A stretch of 64,000 nt of DNA from Candidatus Marinarcus aquaticus (GTDB lineage Bacteria; Campylobacterota; Campylobacteria; Campylobacterales; Arcobacteraceae), in contig NZ_PDKN01000002.1 of assembly GCF_004116335.1 (NCBI RefSeq), positions 1 to 64,000 of the forward strand, written 5' to 3'. The notes below the pieces were generated by a model, which ran no database searches, had not been told where the DNA came from, and saw nothing but the letters and a program-made list of their open reading frames with translations. The translations under genes and the position numbers were made by a program. The number at the start of each line of letters is the position of its first letter. The stretch's first letter is position 1. Positions 15,668 through 23,961 of the stretch are shown piece after piece.

Positions 15668-16363
15668 ATGAGAAAAATGAGTATCATCAGTGACAAGATT
15701 AAAAACAGTAAAAGCAACTATTTTGGTCGTGGCCATTTTGAAACCATCATCAAAGAGAACAAAAACCAAATTTTAGAGTGGTTTGATAATCTTGTGCCCG
15801 TACAAGAACAAATTAAAGAACTGAATGCTTTGGGTTGCGATAACCTTCAAAAAAGAAATTATGTACGTATCATTACAAAGTTGTTTCCACAAGAGTATCG
15901 ACAATTCATCTCAATGAACATTCTTTTGCGAGACATTGATGCTATCACTGCAGTTGTCAAAGGGATACACGATACCAGAAAACAGTACGACACACTCACT
16001 GAACATCTTAAACTCAAATTTCCAGGGCGCCATCACAAGTTTGTTGACTTTCATACATATCAGCAGTTTGTAACGTTTTATAAAGAAGATTTAATCAATC
16101 GTGCACTCAATTTTGAGATTGATGAGAGTATTGAAATAGAACCACATCAACAATATATTTATAATGTCTATGCCGATAAAAAAACAGACAAACAAGAAGC
16201 GGTTCAAGAGGAATTAAAAGAGCTTACCTCTCAACAAGAAACAGCAGGCCAAGCAGAAGAAGCGGTTGAAACTGCTGTAGAGATTAAAGAGGGAAAAACG
16301 TCATCAAAAGTTGATAAAGATAATAAAACAAACTGGATGAAAGTGTTACTTAAAGGAGTTTAA
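15668..16363 (+). CDS. Unknown soluble protein with charged low-complexity tail
   Basis: A 231-residue protein I do not recognise. Residues 1-165 look alpha-helical and globular, rich in aromatic and basic residues (FGRGHFETIIKENK, FPQEYRQF, KFPGRHHKFVDF). Residues about 175-220 are low complexity, dominated by E, Q, A, K and T. There is no signal peptide or membrane segment. The ATG at 15668 has AAAGG 6 bases upstream. The gene sits alone between the helicase (divergent) and the fructosamine-kinase gene (convergent, one base apart), so context says little. Replication or mobilisation-like roles were considered but nothing specific supports them. Confidence 0.7.
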   Translation: MRKMSIISDKIKNSKSNYFGRGHFETIIKENKNQILEWFDNLVPVQEQIKELNALGCDNLQKRNYVRIITKLFPQEYRQFISMNILLRDIDAITAVVKGIHDTRKQYDTLTEHLKLKFPGRHHKFVDFHTYQQFVTFYKEDLINRALNFEIDESIEIEPHQQYIYNVYADKKTDKQEAVQEELKELTSQQETAGQAEEAVETAVEIKEGKTSSKVDKDNKTNWMKVLLKGV

Positions 16364-16364
16364 T

Positions 16365-17171
16365 TTAAAAACCAAACTTCTTTAAAATACGTTCAATACC
16401 ATTCATATAACTCACCCCAAAAGCTCGAACATGAACCAAATAGGAGTAGAGGTTGTAAATATCCACTCTCTCTTCAAAGAACCCTTTTTCTATGGGATTG
16501 AGCTCATCATAGGTATTATAAAAAACATCGCCTAATGTGTTAAACATTTTAATAAATGCCAGTTCAACTTCATTGTGTCCATAATAAATGGCAGGATCAA
16601 TGAAATAAACACTCTCTTTTGTGGGAATGATATTACCGTTCCAGACATCTCCATGTAATAAAGAGGGTTGTTTAGGTTCATATAAATAGTTGGGAATTTT
16701 ATCTGTAAAAGATTCAATGCGTCTTAATAAATCAAGCTCTATGGCTCCCTCTTCAAATGCTAAAATCGCGAAACTCAAAATACGTTGTTCGATAAAAAAA
16801 TCAATCCATGATTTTTTAGTAAGATTGGATTGCAAATAACCACCAATCGTTGTATTCATCTCAAACCCATAGGTTTCCTGGGTGTGTTGGTGTAACTTTG
16901 AAAGTTGCAGAGCTATGATCTCTTCGTGTTGAGTTGTCAATGTGCTTTGAGCAGGAATATACTGCGTTGTTAAGAGATTATCTTTCATAGAGATAATATC
17001 AGGTACATTTAATCCATGTTTTTTTAAATAGTTGAGCATAAAGGCTTCAATTTCAACAATTTTTGCATCACTTGATTCTTTTAAGATGTGTGTTTCATTT
17101 TTAGTGTGGATTTTGTAAATTGAGGCAATTGAACTTTGAGATAAAAGTGTTCTTGTTGTATGTGTTGTCAT
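16365..17171 (-). CDS. Fructosamine kinase family protein
   Basis: A 268-residue member of the fructosamine-3-kinase/ketosamine-3-kinase family, related to aminoglycoside phosphotransferases. Evidence is the catalytic segment LLHGDVWNGNI, the metal-binding DPAIYYGHNEVELAF, and an N-terminal ATP-binding lobe with HILKESSDA. These kinases phosphorylate sugars attached to amines, allowing repair of glycated proteins; bacterial members may act on ribulosamines or erythrulosamines. It is monocistronic as far as the sequence shows, preceded by an unusually strong ribosome site, and ends one base from the unknown gene on the other strand. Confidence 0.88.
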   Translation of the reverse strand: MTTHTTRTLLSQSSIASIYKIHTKNETHILKESSDAKIVEIEAFMLNYLKKHGLNVPDIISMKDNLLTTQYIPAQSTLTTQHEEIIALQLSKLHQHTQETYGFEMNTTIGGYLQSNLTKKSWIDFFIEQRILSFAILAFEEGAIELDLLRRIESFTDKIPNYLYEPKQPSLLHGDVWNGNIIPTKESVYFIDPAIYYGHNEVELAFIKMFNTLGDVFYNTYDELNPIEKGFFEERVDIYNLYSYLVHVRAFGVSYMNGIERILKKFGF

Positions 17172-17173
17172 AA

Positions 17174-17182
17174 ATCACCTCC
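17174..17182 (-). promoter_or_regulatory. Near-perfect Shine-Dalgarno sequence
   Basis: GGAGGTGAT on the minus strand, two bases before the fructosamine-kinase ATG if counted from its end, is complementary to nine bases of the usual 16S rRNA 3' end. Most genes here have only AGGA or AAGG, so this message should be translated strongly. Confidence 0.6.
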
Positions 17183-17282
17183 GAAAGAAGTTGTTACATT
17201 GTAGCACAATAGAATAAATAATAATTAAATCATACCATCTAGTCACAATGTTTCATTCAGAAGTGAGTTTACTACAATACCT

Positions 17283-19208
17283 TTAGAAATCTTCCCACTC
17301 TTGCTCTTTTTGAACGGTTTCTGTGGGTTTTACTTTGGGTTTTTTAATCTGCTCTTGAGCAACTTCTTCTTCAATATGAATGGAGTCTTTACCTTTAAAC
17401 TCTTTTTTATTGGCATCATCCACAATCATTTTAGCAATACTGTCTGTTTTGATTGCCACATCATGAGTTTGTGATGCGACCATTGCATTTTGTTGAGTTT
17501 GTTGGTCAAGTTGATTAACGGCATCATTGATTTGTTCAATACCAACAAGTTGCTCTTTTGAAGCATTTTCAATATTGGAGATGGTTTCAATGGTTTGTGA
17601 AATGTTTTGGTTGAGTTTTTCATACCCTTCAATCATATCACTGGCAATGGATTTACCTTCATTGGCTTTAGTTGTTGCATTTTCCACTAAAAATTTTATC
17701 TTTTTGGCTGCTTCTGCACTTCTGCTTGCAAGATTTCTTACTTCTTGCGCAACGACTGCAAACCCTTTTCCTGCTTCACCTGCAGTGGCAGCTTCAACAG
17801 CAGCATTGAGTGAAAGGATATTGGTTTGGAAAGCAATTTGATCAATGACCGTAATGGCTTCATTGATTGAGTTGACTTGATCGTTAATTTCATCCATTGA
17901 TTTATTGGTTGCATTGGCTAGTTTTGCCCCCTCTTGTGCCGATTGTGTTACATTATTAGAGTAGGTTGCCATTTGTGCAATGTTATCGGTGTTGTGTCGG
18001 ATATTACTTGTGATTTCTTCAAGAGCAGCGGCTGTCTCTTCAAGTGAAGAAGCTGCTTCGTTGGAACTGGCATTAAGCATATCGACATTTTTAAGCAGTA
18101 TGTTTGAACTGTTATCTAAAATAAGTCCATTGGTTTTACTTTCAACCAACATACCAGTAATGGAATCACCTAAACTGTTCACTCCCGTTGCAAGTTTAAG
18201 TAAATGCTCTTTAAGTCCTTCGGTTTTAATCCGATTTAAGTAGGTGTATTGACTGTACTCTTCTAAAATAGAGAGGATGGCATCAATGTTGTTCTCTAAA
18301 TTATCGGCCATTTTGTTGAGTACATTTTTGAGTTCTTGTAAAGCAGGATTAGAGACATTGCCTTCTAATCTTTGACATAAATCTCCACTTTCAAACTCAT
18401 TTAACACTGTGATGGTTTGATCAATGAGTTCTCGATCCTCTTCGATGCCTTTTTGTGTTTTTTGAATATTGACATTTACCACTTTGGCCATCTCTCCAAA
18501 TTCATCTTTGGATGTATCATTTAAAAAGGAGATGTTATCTTGTTCTCGATTTAAGTAATTGAAAAAACTCAATAAGCCCGATTTAAACTCTTCAATCGAT
18601 TTTAAAACCGTATTGGAAATAACCAACGATACCAGTATAAAGATGATAATAGCAATAATTACAAGAGCTATTAAAATGGTATTGAGTTGAGTAACAGCAT
18701 CCTCTTTTAATGTAATAGCACTTTGATTAATATGTTCTAAATCTTTGGCAATTTTCAATCCAATATTGACCATTTTTTGTACGGTTTGTTCCATTTCTAA
18801 AGAGTCTTTAGTTTGATTTGCTTGTTGTGTTTGTTCTATTTTCATTTCTGAAAACGTATAAAAATAGTTAAGATAACTTTGGATATCGTTTATGATTCCA
18901 TCACATAATTCAACATTTTTTTTCGCAGACAGACCTGATTGAAATACGGTTACCTCTTTTTTTAAAAATTCAAACTGATTTTCAACATTAAGTGCAGTTT
19001 GTTGTGAAGGATTACGTAAAAACTGATACACGGCAATTCTTGCGTTAAGAAGATTTTGAACAAGCAGTTCACTTTTGCTTGCAGCAGTGTTCCTGATATT
19101 TGCAATGGAACTGTAGTGTTGGTAAATGAATGTTGTAAAAAATACAATGACAATAAAAAAAAGCGGAAATAAAAACAGCTTTTTTTTGGTGTTTAAATGA
19201 GTAAACAT
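17283..19208 (-). CDS. Methyl-accepting chemotaxis protein with CheR-docking tail
   Basis: A 641-residue chemoreceptor: helix near residues 9-29, a mostly helical periplasmic region to about 185, a second helix about 190-210, a HAMP-like linker and a long cytoplasmic coiled coil. The signalling tip is [19 protein letters not shown] followed by [13 protein letters not shown], the hallmark of MCPs. The C-terminus, after a K/P/T/E-rich linker, is EWEDF, matching the aromatic-x-x-aromatic pentapeptide that binds CheR or CheB in other bacteria. The start is ATG 19208 with AAAGGA upstream; longer in-frame extensions lack a ribosome site. It is the third gene after a degenerate ATPase domain and a soluble histidine kinase. 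Confidence 0.93.
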   Translation of the reverse strand: MFTHLNTKKKLFLFPLFFIVIVFFTTFIYQHYSSIANIRNTAASKSELLVQNLLNARIAVYQFLRNPSQQTALNVENQFEFLKKEVTVFQSGLSAKKNVELCDGIINDIQSYLNYFYTFSEMKIEQTQQANQTKDSLEMEQTVQKMVNIGLKIAKDLEHINQSAITLKEDAVTQLNTILIALVIIAIIIFILVSLVISNTVLKSIEEFKSGLLSFFNYLNREQDNISFLNDTSKDEFGEMAKVVNVNIQKTQKGIEEDRELIDQTITVLNEFESGDLCQRLEGNVSNPALQELKNVLNKMADNLENNIDAILSILEEYSQYTYLNRIKTEGLKEHLLKLATGVNSLGDSITGMLVESKTNGLILDNSSNILLKNVDMLNASSNEAASSLEETAAALEEITSNIRHNTDNIAQMATYSNNVTQSAQEGAKLANATNKSMDEINDQVNSINEAITVIDQIAFQTNILSLNAAVEAATAGEAGKGFAVVAQEVRNLASRSAEAAKKIKFLVENATTKANEGKSIASDMIEGYEKLNQNISQTIETISNIENASKEQLVGIEQINDAVNQLDQQTQQNAMVASQTHDVAIKTDSIAKMIVDDANKKEFKGKDSIHIEEEVAQEQIKKPKVKPTETVQKEQEWEDF

Positions 19209-19228
19209 AAGTGATTCCTTTATTAAGA

Positions 19229-19963
19229 TTATTTTATAAATGTGATTGTAAACTCTGCTCCACAATAGTGTTCGCCTTCATATGTAAATTTAGAGTTTTG
19301 AACTTTTATGCTGCCATGCATATGTTCTTCAATGATTTTTTTAACCATACAGAGTCCTATTCCACTCCCTTTTGTTGGGGATTTGGATGTAAAGTGTTTG
19401 GTGAAGATGATGTTGGTGTCTTCAAAAGGGATACCTCCCGCACTGTCTTTAATACTTAAAACAATCAATTTGTCTTTGACGCACGCCCGGATAAAAATCA
19501 GATTTCTTTTATGTAAGTTGTATTCATACAGTGCATAAATGGAGTTGTTTAAAATGTTTAAAATAACTTGCATAAACTCCACTTCAATGCCAAATAACGT
19601 GGCTTCATCCAATTCGGAAAAAACCTCTATTTGATTGTTATTCAGAAGGGGTTGAATGATATTGATGGAGCTTAAAATGGATTGTTTTAAACTGAAAGGT
19701 TGAACATAATTTTTTTGATGAATAAAATCGTTAAAATAGTTCATGGTTGTTAAAAGATGCTCAATGTTTTGGTTGATGGACTCTAACGTCTCTTTATAAT
19801 GCTCCTCTTTACAAAGTCCCAACTCTCTTTTTAAAAGTGTGCCACTTGAAAGTGTATAAATCGCGTAGAGCGGTTGTTTCCATTGATGCATGATGTTTTG
19901 CATGACTTCGGCAACTTGAAGAAGTTTTTGGGATTTTTTATCAAATTGAGTATCAGGCATCAT
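19229..19963 (-). CDS. Soluble histidine kinase without sensor domain
   Basis: A 244-residue kinase with no membrane helix or sensor domain. The H-box is [13 protein letters not shown] near residue 27, the N-box ILNNSIYAL, the G1 box KDSAGGIP and the G2 box [12 protein letters not shown]. The overall style is that of the Campylobacterota IAHQWRQPL kinases. Only a short helix precedes the histidine, so input must come from a partner protein. It lies between a degenerate ATPase-domain gene upstream (6 bases) and a chemoreceptor downstream (20 bases), which makes a joint complex plausible. No response regulator is adjacent. The first of two tandem ATG codons is used. Confidence 0.87.
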   Translation of the reverse strand: MMPDTQFDKKSQKLLQVAEVMQNIMHQWKQPLYAIYTLSSGTLLKRELGLCKEEHYKETLESINQNIEHLLTTMNYFNDFIHQKNYVQPFSLKQSILSSINIIQPLLNNNQIEVFSELDEATLFGIEVEFMQVILNILNNSIYALYEYNLHKRNLIFIRACVKDKLIVLSIKDSAGGIPFEDTNIIFTKHFTSKSPTKGSGIGLCMVKKIIEEHMHGSIKVQNSKFTYEGEHYCGAEFTITFIK

Positions 19964-19969
19964 GTCCCA

Positions 19970-20518
19970 CTAGTGCATCGTTTTAGATTGTAAAATATAG
20001 GTTTGTCCAGAGTACTTTTGGTTGTTATGCATAAACTCTGAATGGACAATATTCAATCTTGCATTGATGGTTTGATTGATGATTTTTTGATGAATATAAT
20101 GACCATAAATACTCTCTAAATATGCAGGTGATGTAAAGGATTTAGAAGAGGAGCTTACATTAAAATGAAGCTCCAACTCATTGAGTTGATTTTTGGTAAA
20201 GGATTCTATAAATATGACTTTCTTTTTGTTGGTGGGTTTGCTTGATATTGTGAATAAAATAGAGTTAAGAATATTTAAAATAATCAAACGAAAATGTTCT
20301 TCGTAGGAATTACATTCAATTTTTTCACAGTGATTTAAAACAGAAATATTATAAAGTTTAAAGAGTTGTTGTAGTGTTTCAACTGATTGTTCAATGCAAC
20401 TGTTCAGACAGAATATCTTTTTTTCTGGTTCGTTGTTGATCACACTATCAAACAAAGTATTCGTATTGATAATATGTTGTAAGTGGTAGGGAACCGCATT
20501 ATTTGAAGTGGTGTTCAT
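19970..20518 (-). CDS. Degenerate histidine-kinase ATPase-domain protein
   Basis: A 182-residue protein that looks like a decayed copy of the kinase ATPase domain encoded next to it. The segment RLIILNILNSILFTIS aligns with the N-box region, and the final NNQKYSGQTYIL aligns with [12 protein letters not shown] at the end of the neighbouring kinase and KEYFGANFVIV at the end of the orphan kinase. The H-box is missing and the glycine-rich G1 and G2 boxes are not recognisable, so ATP binding and phosphotransfer are unlikely. It is first of three genes ending in the chemoreceptor. A regulatory pseudokinase or dimer partner is inferred; simple decay is the alternative, though the frame is intact. 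Confidence 0.65.
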   Translation of the reverse strand: MNTTSNNAVPYHLQHIINTNTLFDSVINNEPEKKIFCLNSCIEQSVETLQQLFKLYNISVLNHCEKIECNSYEEHFRLIILNILNSILFTISSKPTNKKKVIFIESFTKNQLNELELHFNVSSSSKSFTSPAYLESIYGHYIHQKIINQTINARLNIVHSEFMHNNQKYSGQTYILQSKTMH

Positions 20519-20731
20519 AAAAAGTAATCTCCCCTAAATTATGTATTCTTTATGTAAATCAAGTATAATGTGCCAAACAAAACGAAATGTGACTTTGTGC
20601 AAACGTGCTCTTAATTATTGGAAGTTCAGAGCAGAATAAGTCAATAAAAATATAAAAACAACTTATAATTGTTTTTTTGATACGGTGTTATTTATTAAAA
20701 ATTACTATGAATTATAGAATTCAATTATATT

Positions 20732-20801
20732 TATCCTATAGAGTAAAGATTAAATGCAATTATAACGATATAGTTATATTGTCACTATATCCTATAGGAT
20801 A
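20732..20801. promoter_or_regulatory. Palindromic operator array before the XRE regulator gene
   Basis: TATCCTATAGGATA at 20788-20801 is a perfect 14-bp palindrome that contains the ribosome site AGGAT and ends five bases before the ATG. TATCCTATAGAGTA at 20732-20745 is an imperfect second copy 56 bp upstream. Between them GATATAGT (20767-20774) and ACTATATC (20784-20791) form an 8-bp inverted repeat. The position over the translation start suggests autorepression by the XRE protein. Confidence 0.55.
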
Positions 20802-20805
20802 AAAA

Positions 20806-21057
20806 ATGGAAGTTGATTTTTCAAATATAGATGAGGAGGAAATAACCAGGTTTTATCGTCGTATTTCTCGTAACATAAAAAGAGTGAGATTGCAAAAAAA
20901 TATGAGTCAATTAGATGTTGCATTAGAGCTTGGTATCAAGTCAGTTGCATTTTATTCTAATTGTGAAAACTTAAAATACAACAAGCATTTTAATCTTGAA
21001 CACATATATAAAATTGCAAAATTATTTGATATGCAACCGCATGAGTTCTTAAAATGA
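20806..21057 (+). CDS. Small XRE-family DNA-binding regulator
   Basis: An 83-residue protein that is essentially one helix-turn-helix domain of the Cro/CI (XRE) type: IKRVRLQKNMSQLDVALELG contains the first helices and LFDMQPHEFL the last. It probably binds the palindromes just upstream and represses itself. No toxin or partner gene adjoins it on the same strand, since the next gene is a DUF423 membrane protein 48 bases on, so a toxin-antitoxin role is not supported. The target genes are unknown; the divergent kinase/chemoreceptor operon, whose start is 287 bp away, is a possible target. Confidence 0.85.
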   Translation: MEVDFSNIDEEEITRFYRRISRNIKRVRLQKNMSQLDVALELGIKSVAFYSNCENLKYNKHFNLEHIYKIAKLFDMQPHEFLK

Positions 21058-21105
21058 AATGTTACAAAAGTTGTGCTATACTGTAAAAAAAATTGGAAGT
21101 GAATA

Positions 21106-21486
21106 ATGAATGCAAATACAAAAAAGTTTTTAATCTTGGGCTCACTTTTGATGCCTTTAGCGATTGGTTTTGGAGCTTTTGGAGCTCATGGATTAAGAAG
21201 TTTAGTCTCTCCTGAAATGCTTAAAGTGTTTCATACGGGTGTGGAGTATCAGTTTTATCATGCGTTAGGTATGTTTGTGGTTGCTTTTTGTGCCCATTTC
21301 AAACCTGAAGAGAATTATATTAACATTGCAGGTATTCTCATGCTTGTTGGTGTGGTGATTTTCTCCTTTTCACTCTATTTCTTAGTGCTTTTTAATGTGC
21401 CTATGTTAGGAATGATTACGCCCATTGGTGGTGTTACGATGATTATAGCTTGGATTATTTTACTTATTGGAATAATACGAGATTAA
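21106..21486 (+). CDS. DUF423 membrane protein (YgdD-like)
   Basis: A 126-residue inner-membrane protein with four predicted helices. The segments IGFGAFGAHGLR and YQFYHALGMF are typical of the DUF423/YgdD family. The molecular function of this family is not established. A ribosome site is weak (GGAAG). It follows the XRE regulator on the same strand and ends within a hairpin shared with the convergent upp gene. Confidence 0.88.
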   Translation: MNANTKKFLILGSLLMPLAIGFGAFGAHGLRSLVSPEMLKVFHTGVEYQFYHALGMFVVAFCAHFKPEENYINIAGILMLVGVVIFSFSLYFLVLFNVPMLGMITPIGGVTMIIAWIILLIGIIRD

Positions 21487-21507
21487 CACACTCTTAGAGT
21501 GTGTTAA
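21483..21507. terminator. Bidirectional terminator, loop is the upp stop codon
   Basis: TTAACACACTC (21483-21493) and GAGTGTGTTAA (21497-21507) form an 11-bp perfect stem. The three-base loop TTA is the stop codon of upp on the minus strand, and the left arm contains the stop codon of the DUF423 gene. The symmetric arms could stop transcription from both sides. Confidence 0.7.
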
Positions 21508-22114
21508 ATGCTCGATCACCTGCATCTCCCAATCCTGGACAGATATAGTTGTTTTCATTGAGCTTTTCATCAATTTGTGCAATGTACATGTGAATATCAC
21601 TGTGTAGGTCATTGACTCTTTGCACTCCATGTGATGAGCCAATAATATTAAGCGTAATAATCTCTTTGGGTTCATGCTGTTTGACCACATCAATGCCATC
21701 ACTTAAACTTCCTCCTGTAGCAACCATGGGGTCAAGAAGTACCACTATTTTGCCTTTTAAGTCAGGCAATTTCTCATAAAAAAGATGACTTTTTGCAGTT
21801 GTTTCATCACGTTTCATGGCTAAAAAACCACTTTGGGCATGTTTAAATATCTCGAACACTCCATTGAGCATCGGTTCGCCTGCTCTTAAAATAGGAATAA
21901 AAACCAATTTTTTTTCATCAATAAAGGTAGTATTGAGAGGTCCTTGCCATGTTGTGATGGTTTTTGAAAAAGTTTCATGGGTGTTAAACGCTTCACAGAC
22001 CAACAGTTTTGCAATTTGTTCGATATAACTTCTAAATTCATGCGGTTTGGTATTGGTGTCGCGAAGAATATTGACCAGATGTTTAATCACAGCATTTGAG
22101 CTTTCTTGATACAT
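21494..22114 (-). CDS. upp: Uracil phosphoribosyltransferase
   Basis: A 206-residue enzyme that converts uracil and PRPP to UMP in pyrimidine salvage. The PRPP loop is VVLLDPMVATGGS and the uracil-binding C-terminal segment is YICPGLGDAGDR, both diagnostic. I set the start at ATG 22114, which has AGGAG 5 bases upstream and fits the family length; a longer in-frame reading reaches back to 22228 but overlaps the opposite-strand YajQ gene and lacks a ribosome site. The gene stands alone, convergent with the DUF423 gene and divergent from yajQ. Confidence 0.95.
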   Translation of the reverse strand: MYQESSNAVIKHLVNILRDTNTKPHEFRSYIEQIAKLLVCEAFNTHETFSKTITTWQGPLNTTFIDEKKLVFIPILRAGEPMLNGVFEIFKHAQSGFLAMKRDETTAKSHLFYEKLPDLKGKIVVLLDPMVATGGSLSDGIDVVKQHEPKEIITLNIIGSSHGVQRVNDLHSDIHMYIAQIDEKLNENNYICPGLGDAGDRAFNTL

Positions 22115-22204
22115 TGGGGCTCCTTTTAATTCATACTGTATTGTATCAAATTTCTTTATAAATTTTTTTTGGTAAGATATAAAAAAAGATTTAAGGACAG
22201 ACGT

Positions 22205-22708
22205 ATGGCAAAAGCAAAAGAACATCATTTTGATATTTCAGCAAAATTGGACATGCAAGAGATGAAAAATGCGGTTGTTCAAGCACAAAAAGAGGTGGAC
22301 AATCGATATGACTTTAAAGGGGTTACTAAAGAGATTAACCTCAATGAAGCAGCAAAGTCAGTGGTATTATTAAGTGCAACGGACAATAAAGTAGAAGCAA
22401 TCTATGATGTTTTGATTTCTAAAATGAATAAAAGAGGGATCTCTATTAATTCACTTGAAGAGGTAAAAAAAGAGGATGCCAGTGGCGGAAATAAAAAATA
22501 CAGTTATAAAATTATAGACAGTATTGAAAAAGATGAAGCCAAAACGATTCAAAATGAGATTAAAAAACTTAAACTCAAAGTCACTGCTGTTAATCAAGGC
22601 GATGAGATACGAGTGACGGGTAAAAATATTGATGATTTACAAGAAGTGATGAAACACTTGCGAAGTTTAGAACTCAAAGCGCCTTTGGTTTTTGATAATT
22701 TTCGATAG
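22205..22708 (+). CDS. yajQ: YajQ family nucleotide-binding protein
   Basis: A 167-residue cytoplasmic protein with the YajQ pattern: FDISAKLDMQEMKNAV, VDNRYDFKG near the N-terminus, and LKAPLVFDNFR at the end. Some members bind cyclic di-GMP and act as effectors; others have been linked to phage or RNA functions. The ATG at 22205 is preferred, with AAGGA upstream, and gives the normal family length. Its presence with a GGDEF-EAL enzyme in the same window is suggestive but not evidence that the two work together. Confidence 0.92.
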   Translation: MAKAKEHHFDISAKLDMQEMKNAVVQAQKEVDNRYDFKGVTKEINLNEAAKSVVLLSATDNKVEAIYDVLISKMNKRGISINSLEEVKKEDASGGNKKYSYKIIDSIEKDEAKTIQNEIKKLKLKVTAVNQGDEIRVTGKNIDDLQEVMKHLRSLELKAPLVFDNFR

Positions 22709-22709
22709 A

Positions 22710-23315
22710 TCAAAAATTATTGTGAATTTTTAAAACGGCTTCTAAGCCGTTTGCCTCTTCTAAAATTTTCAGTTCAGGATTCAGCGTATTTCGTGTAGAG
22801 GACAGATGCCCTTGAATGGTCTGCAAAGTGTGCCAAAACCTCTCATAAAATGGTGTTTGTATCTTTTTGATTTTTTTAGCTTTAATTACTTCAACAATTG
22901 TATCAATAATATGCATATAAAAAATTTTATTTTTAGCACGTTGCAGTTTATACTCTTTCATTACTTGTAAATTTCCTACAAAAGCCTCTTTTTCTATTGA
23001 GCTTAAAAGACGGTGTTGTTTCACTTCTTCAATCTCTTCATCTAAATGAACCAAATAGTCATTGATCTCTTTTGTCATGGTTTTTTCAATGTCAGGATGG
23101 TAGTGCAAAATCACTTTTAACATCTCCTTTTCATTGAGTCTTTGAGTGTTATTACTGTAACAAAAAGAGTCACTTGTATAATCGCAATGGTCAATGGCTG
23201 TGAGTATTTGAATGGCAATGATTAAATAGACATATTTGTCCTCTTTCCCATCTTTAAAACTGATTCCGTGTTCTGAAATCATGGGTTTGGGACCTGCATA
23301 TTTAAGTTGCATCAT
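22710..23315 (-). CDS. Conserved-looking unknown protein
   Basis: A 201-residue soluble protein I cannot name. It begins MMQLKYAGPKPMISEHGISF and carries a YVYLIIAIQILTAID segment, then a long, mostly helical, lysine- and glutamate-rich region (VHLDEEIEEVKQHR). The ATG at 23315 follows AAGGAT at the right distance; nine residues could be added by an upstream ATG at 23342. It converges with yajQ, one base apart. No catalytic motif stands out. Confidence 0.75.
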   Translation of the reverse strand: MMQLKYAGPKPMISEHGISFKDGKEDKYVYLIIAIQILTAIDHCDYTSDSFCYSNNTQRLNEKEMLKVILHYHPDIEKTMTKEINDYLVHLDEEIEEVKQHRLLSSIEKEAFVGNLQVMKEYKLQRAKNKIFYMHIIDTIVEVIKAKKIKKIQTPFYERFWHTLQTIQGHLSSTRNTLNPELKILEEANGLEAVLKIHNNF

Positions 23316-23385
23316 GGTATCCTTATTGATAATATAATTCAATTATAAGATAAGAAGACTTAATTATAATCAAGGCGTATTAAAA

Positions 23386-23961
23386 ATGAATAACATCATC
23401 AAAGATTTTAAAAAGCACCCTTTAACGCAGACTCGATTTGTGCACCCTGTGAAGTTGACCTATGAACAAAACGGTAAGCAAAAAGCGTGGGAAGCAGTAC
23501 AAAGCTTTGATAGTGTTGCTGTGTTGCTTTATCATACGCAACAAGATGCTTTTGTTTTGGTCAAGCAGTTTCGACCACCTGTATACTTAAATGATGAAAG
23601 TAAAACTTTTACTTATGAATTGTGTGCAGGTATTATTGATAAAGATAAATCACTTGAAGAGATTGTCAAAGAGGAGATTGATGAAGAGTGCGGCTATAAT
23701 GTGGCTTTAGAGAACATTCAAAAAATCACTTCGTTTTATACCAATGTGGGTGTGAGTGGTGCGAAACAACATCTCTTTTTTGCTTGCATTGATGAGAGCA
23801 TGAAAATGCATGAAGGAGGGGGAGTTCATGATGAACAAATTGAACTTTTGTATCTGCCTTTTAAAGAAGCAAAAGCATTTGTTTATGATGAAGAAAAAGC
23901 CAAAACACCGGGGCTAATTTTCTCATTTTATTGGTTTTTTGAAAACATCAAATCGCTTTAA
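23386..23961 (+). CDS. NUDT14-like Nudix hydrolase (nucleotide-sugar pyrophosphatase)
   Basis: A 191-residue Nudix enzyme. The Nudix box starts at GIIDKDKSLEE and ends EEIDEECGY; two box positions differ from consensus (E to K at position 7, R to E at position 15), while the metal-binding EExGY acids remain. The flanking text (DSVAVLLY, LVKQFRPPVY, YELCAG, SLEE, EECGY) resembles human UDP-sugar pyrophosphatase NUDT14 more than classic ADP-ribose pyrophosphatases. It probably cleaves UDP-glucose or ADP-ribose to a sugar phosphate and a nucleoside monophosphate. It converges with the phospholipase gene, sharing TTAA at the stops. Confidence 0.85.
   Translation: MNNIIKDFKKHPLTQTRFVHPVKLTYEQNGKQKAWEAVQSFDSVAVLLYHTQQDAFVLVKQFRPPVYLNDESKTFTYELCAGIIDKDKSLEEIVKEEIDEECGYNVALENIQKITSFYTNVGVSGAKQHLFFACIDESMKMHEGGGVHDEQIELLYLPFKEAKAFVYDEEKAKTPGLIFSFYWFFENIKSL

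Noticed and set aside
16365-17171. Aminoglycoside phosphotransferase resistance gene
   Set aside because: The DPAxYYGH motif points to fructosamine kinases instead.
19209-19265. Longer start for the chemoreceptor
   Set aside because: The extension puts a polar stretch before the first membrane helix and lacks a ribosome site, whereas ATG 19208 has AAAGGA.
20806-21486. XRE regulator plus DUF423 as a toxin-antitoxin pair
   Set aside because: DUF423 is a widespread four-helix membrane protein with no toxin features, and the regulator lacks a toxin-binding tail.
22115-22228. Extended N-terminus of upp
   Set aside because: It overlaps the opposite-strand YajQ start, has no ribosome site and makes the protein longer than the family.
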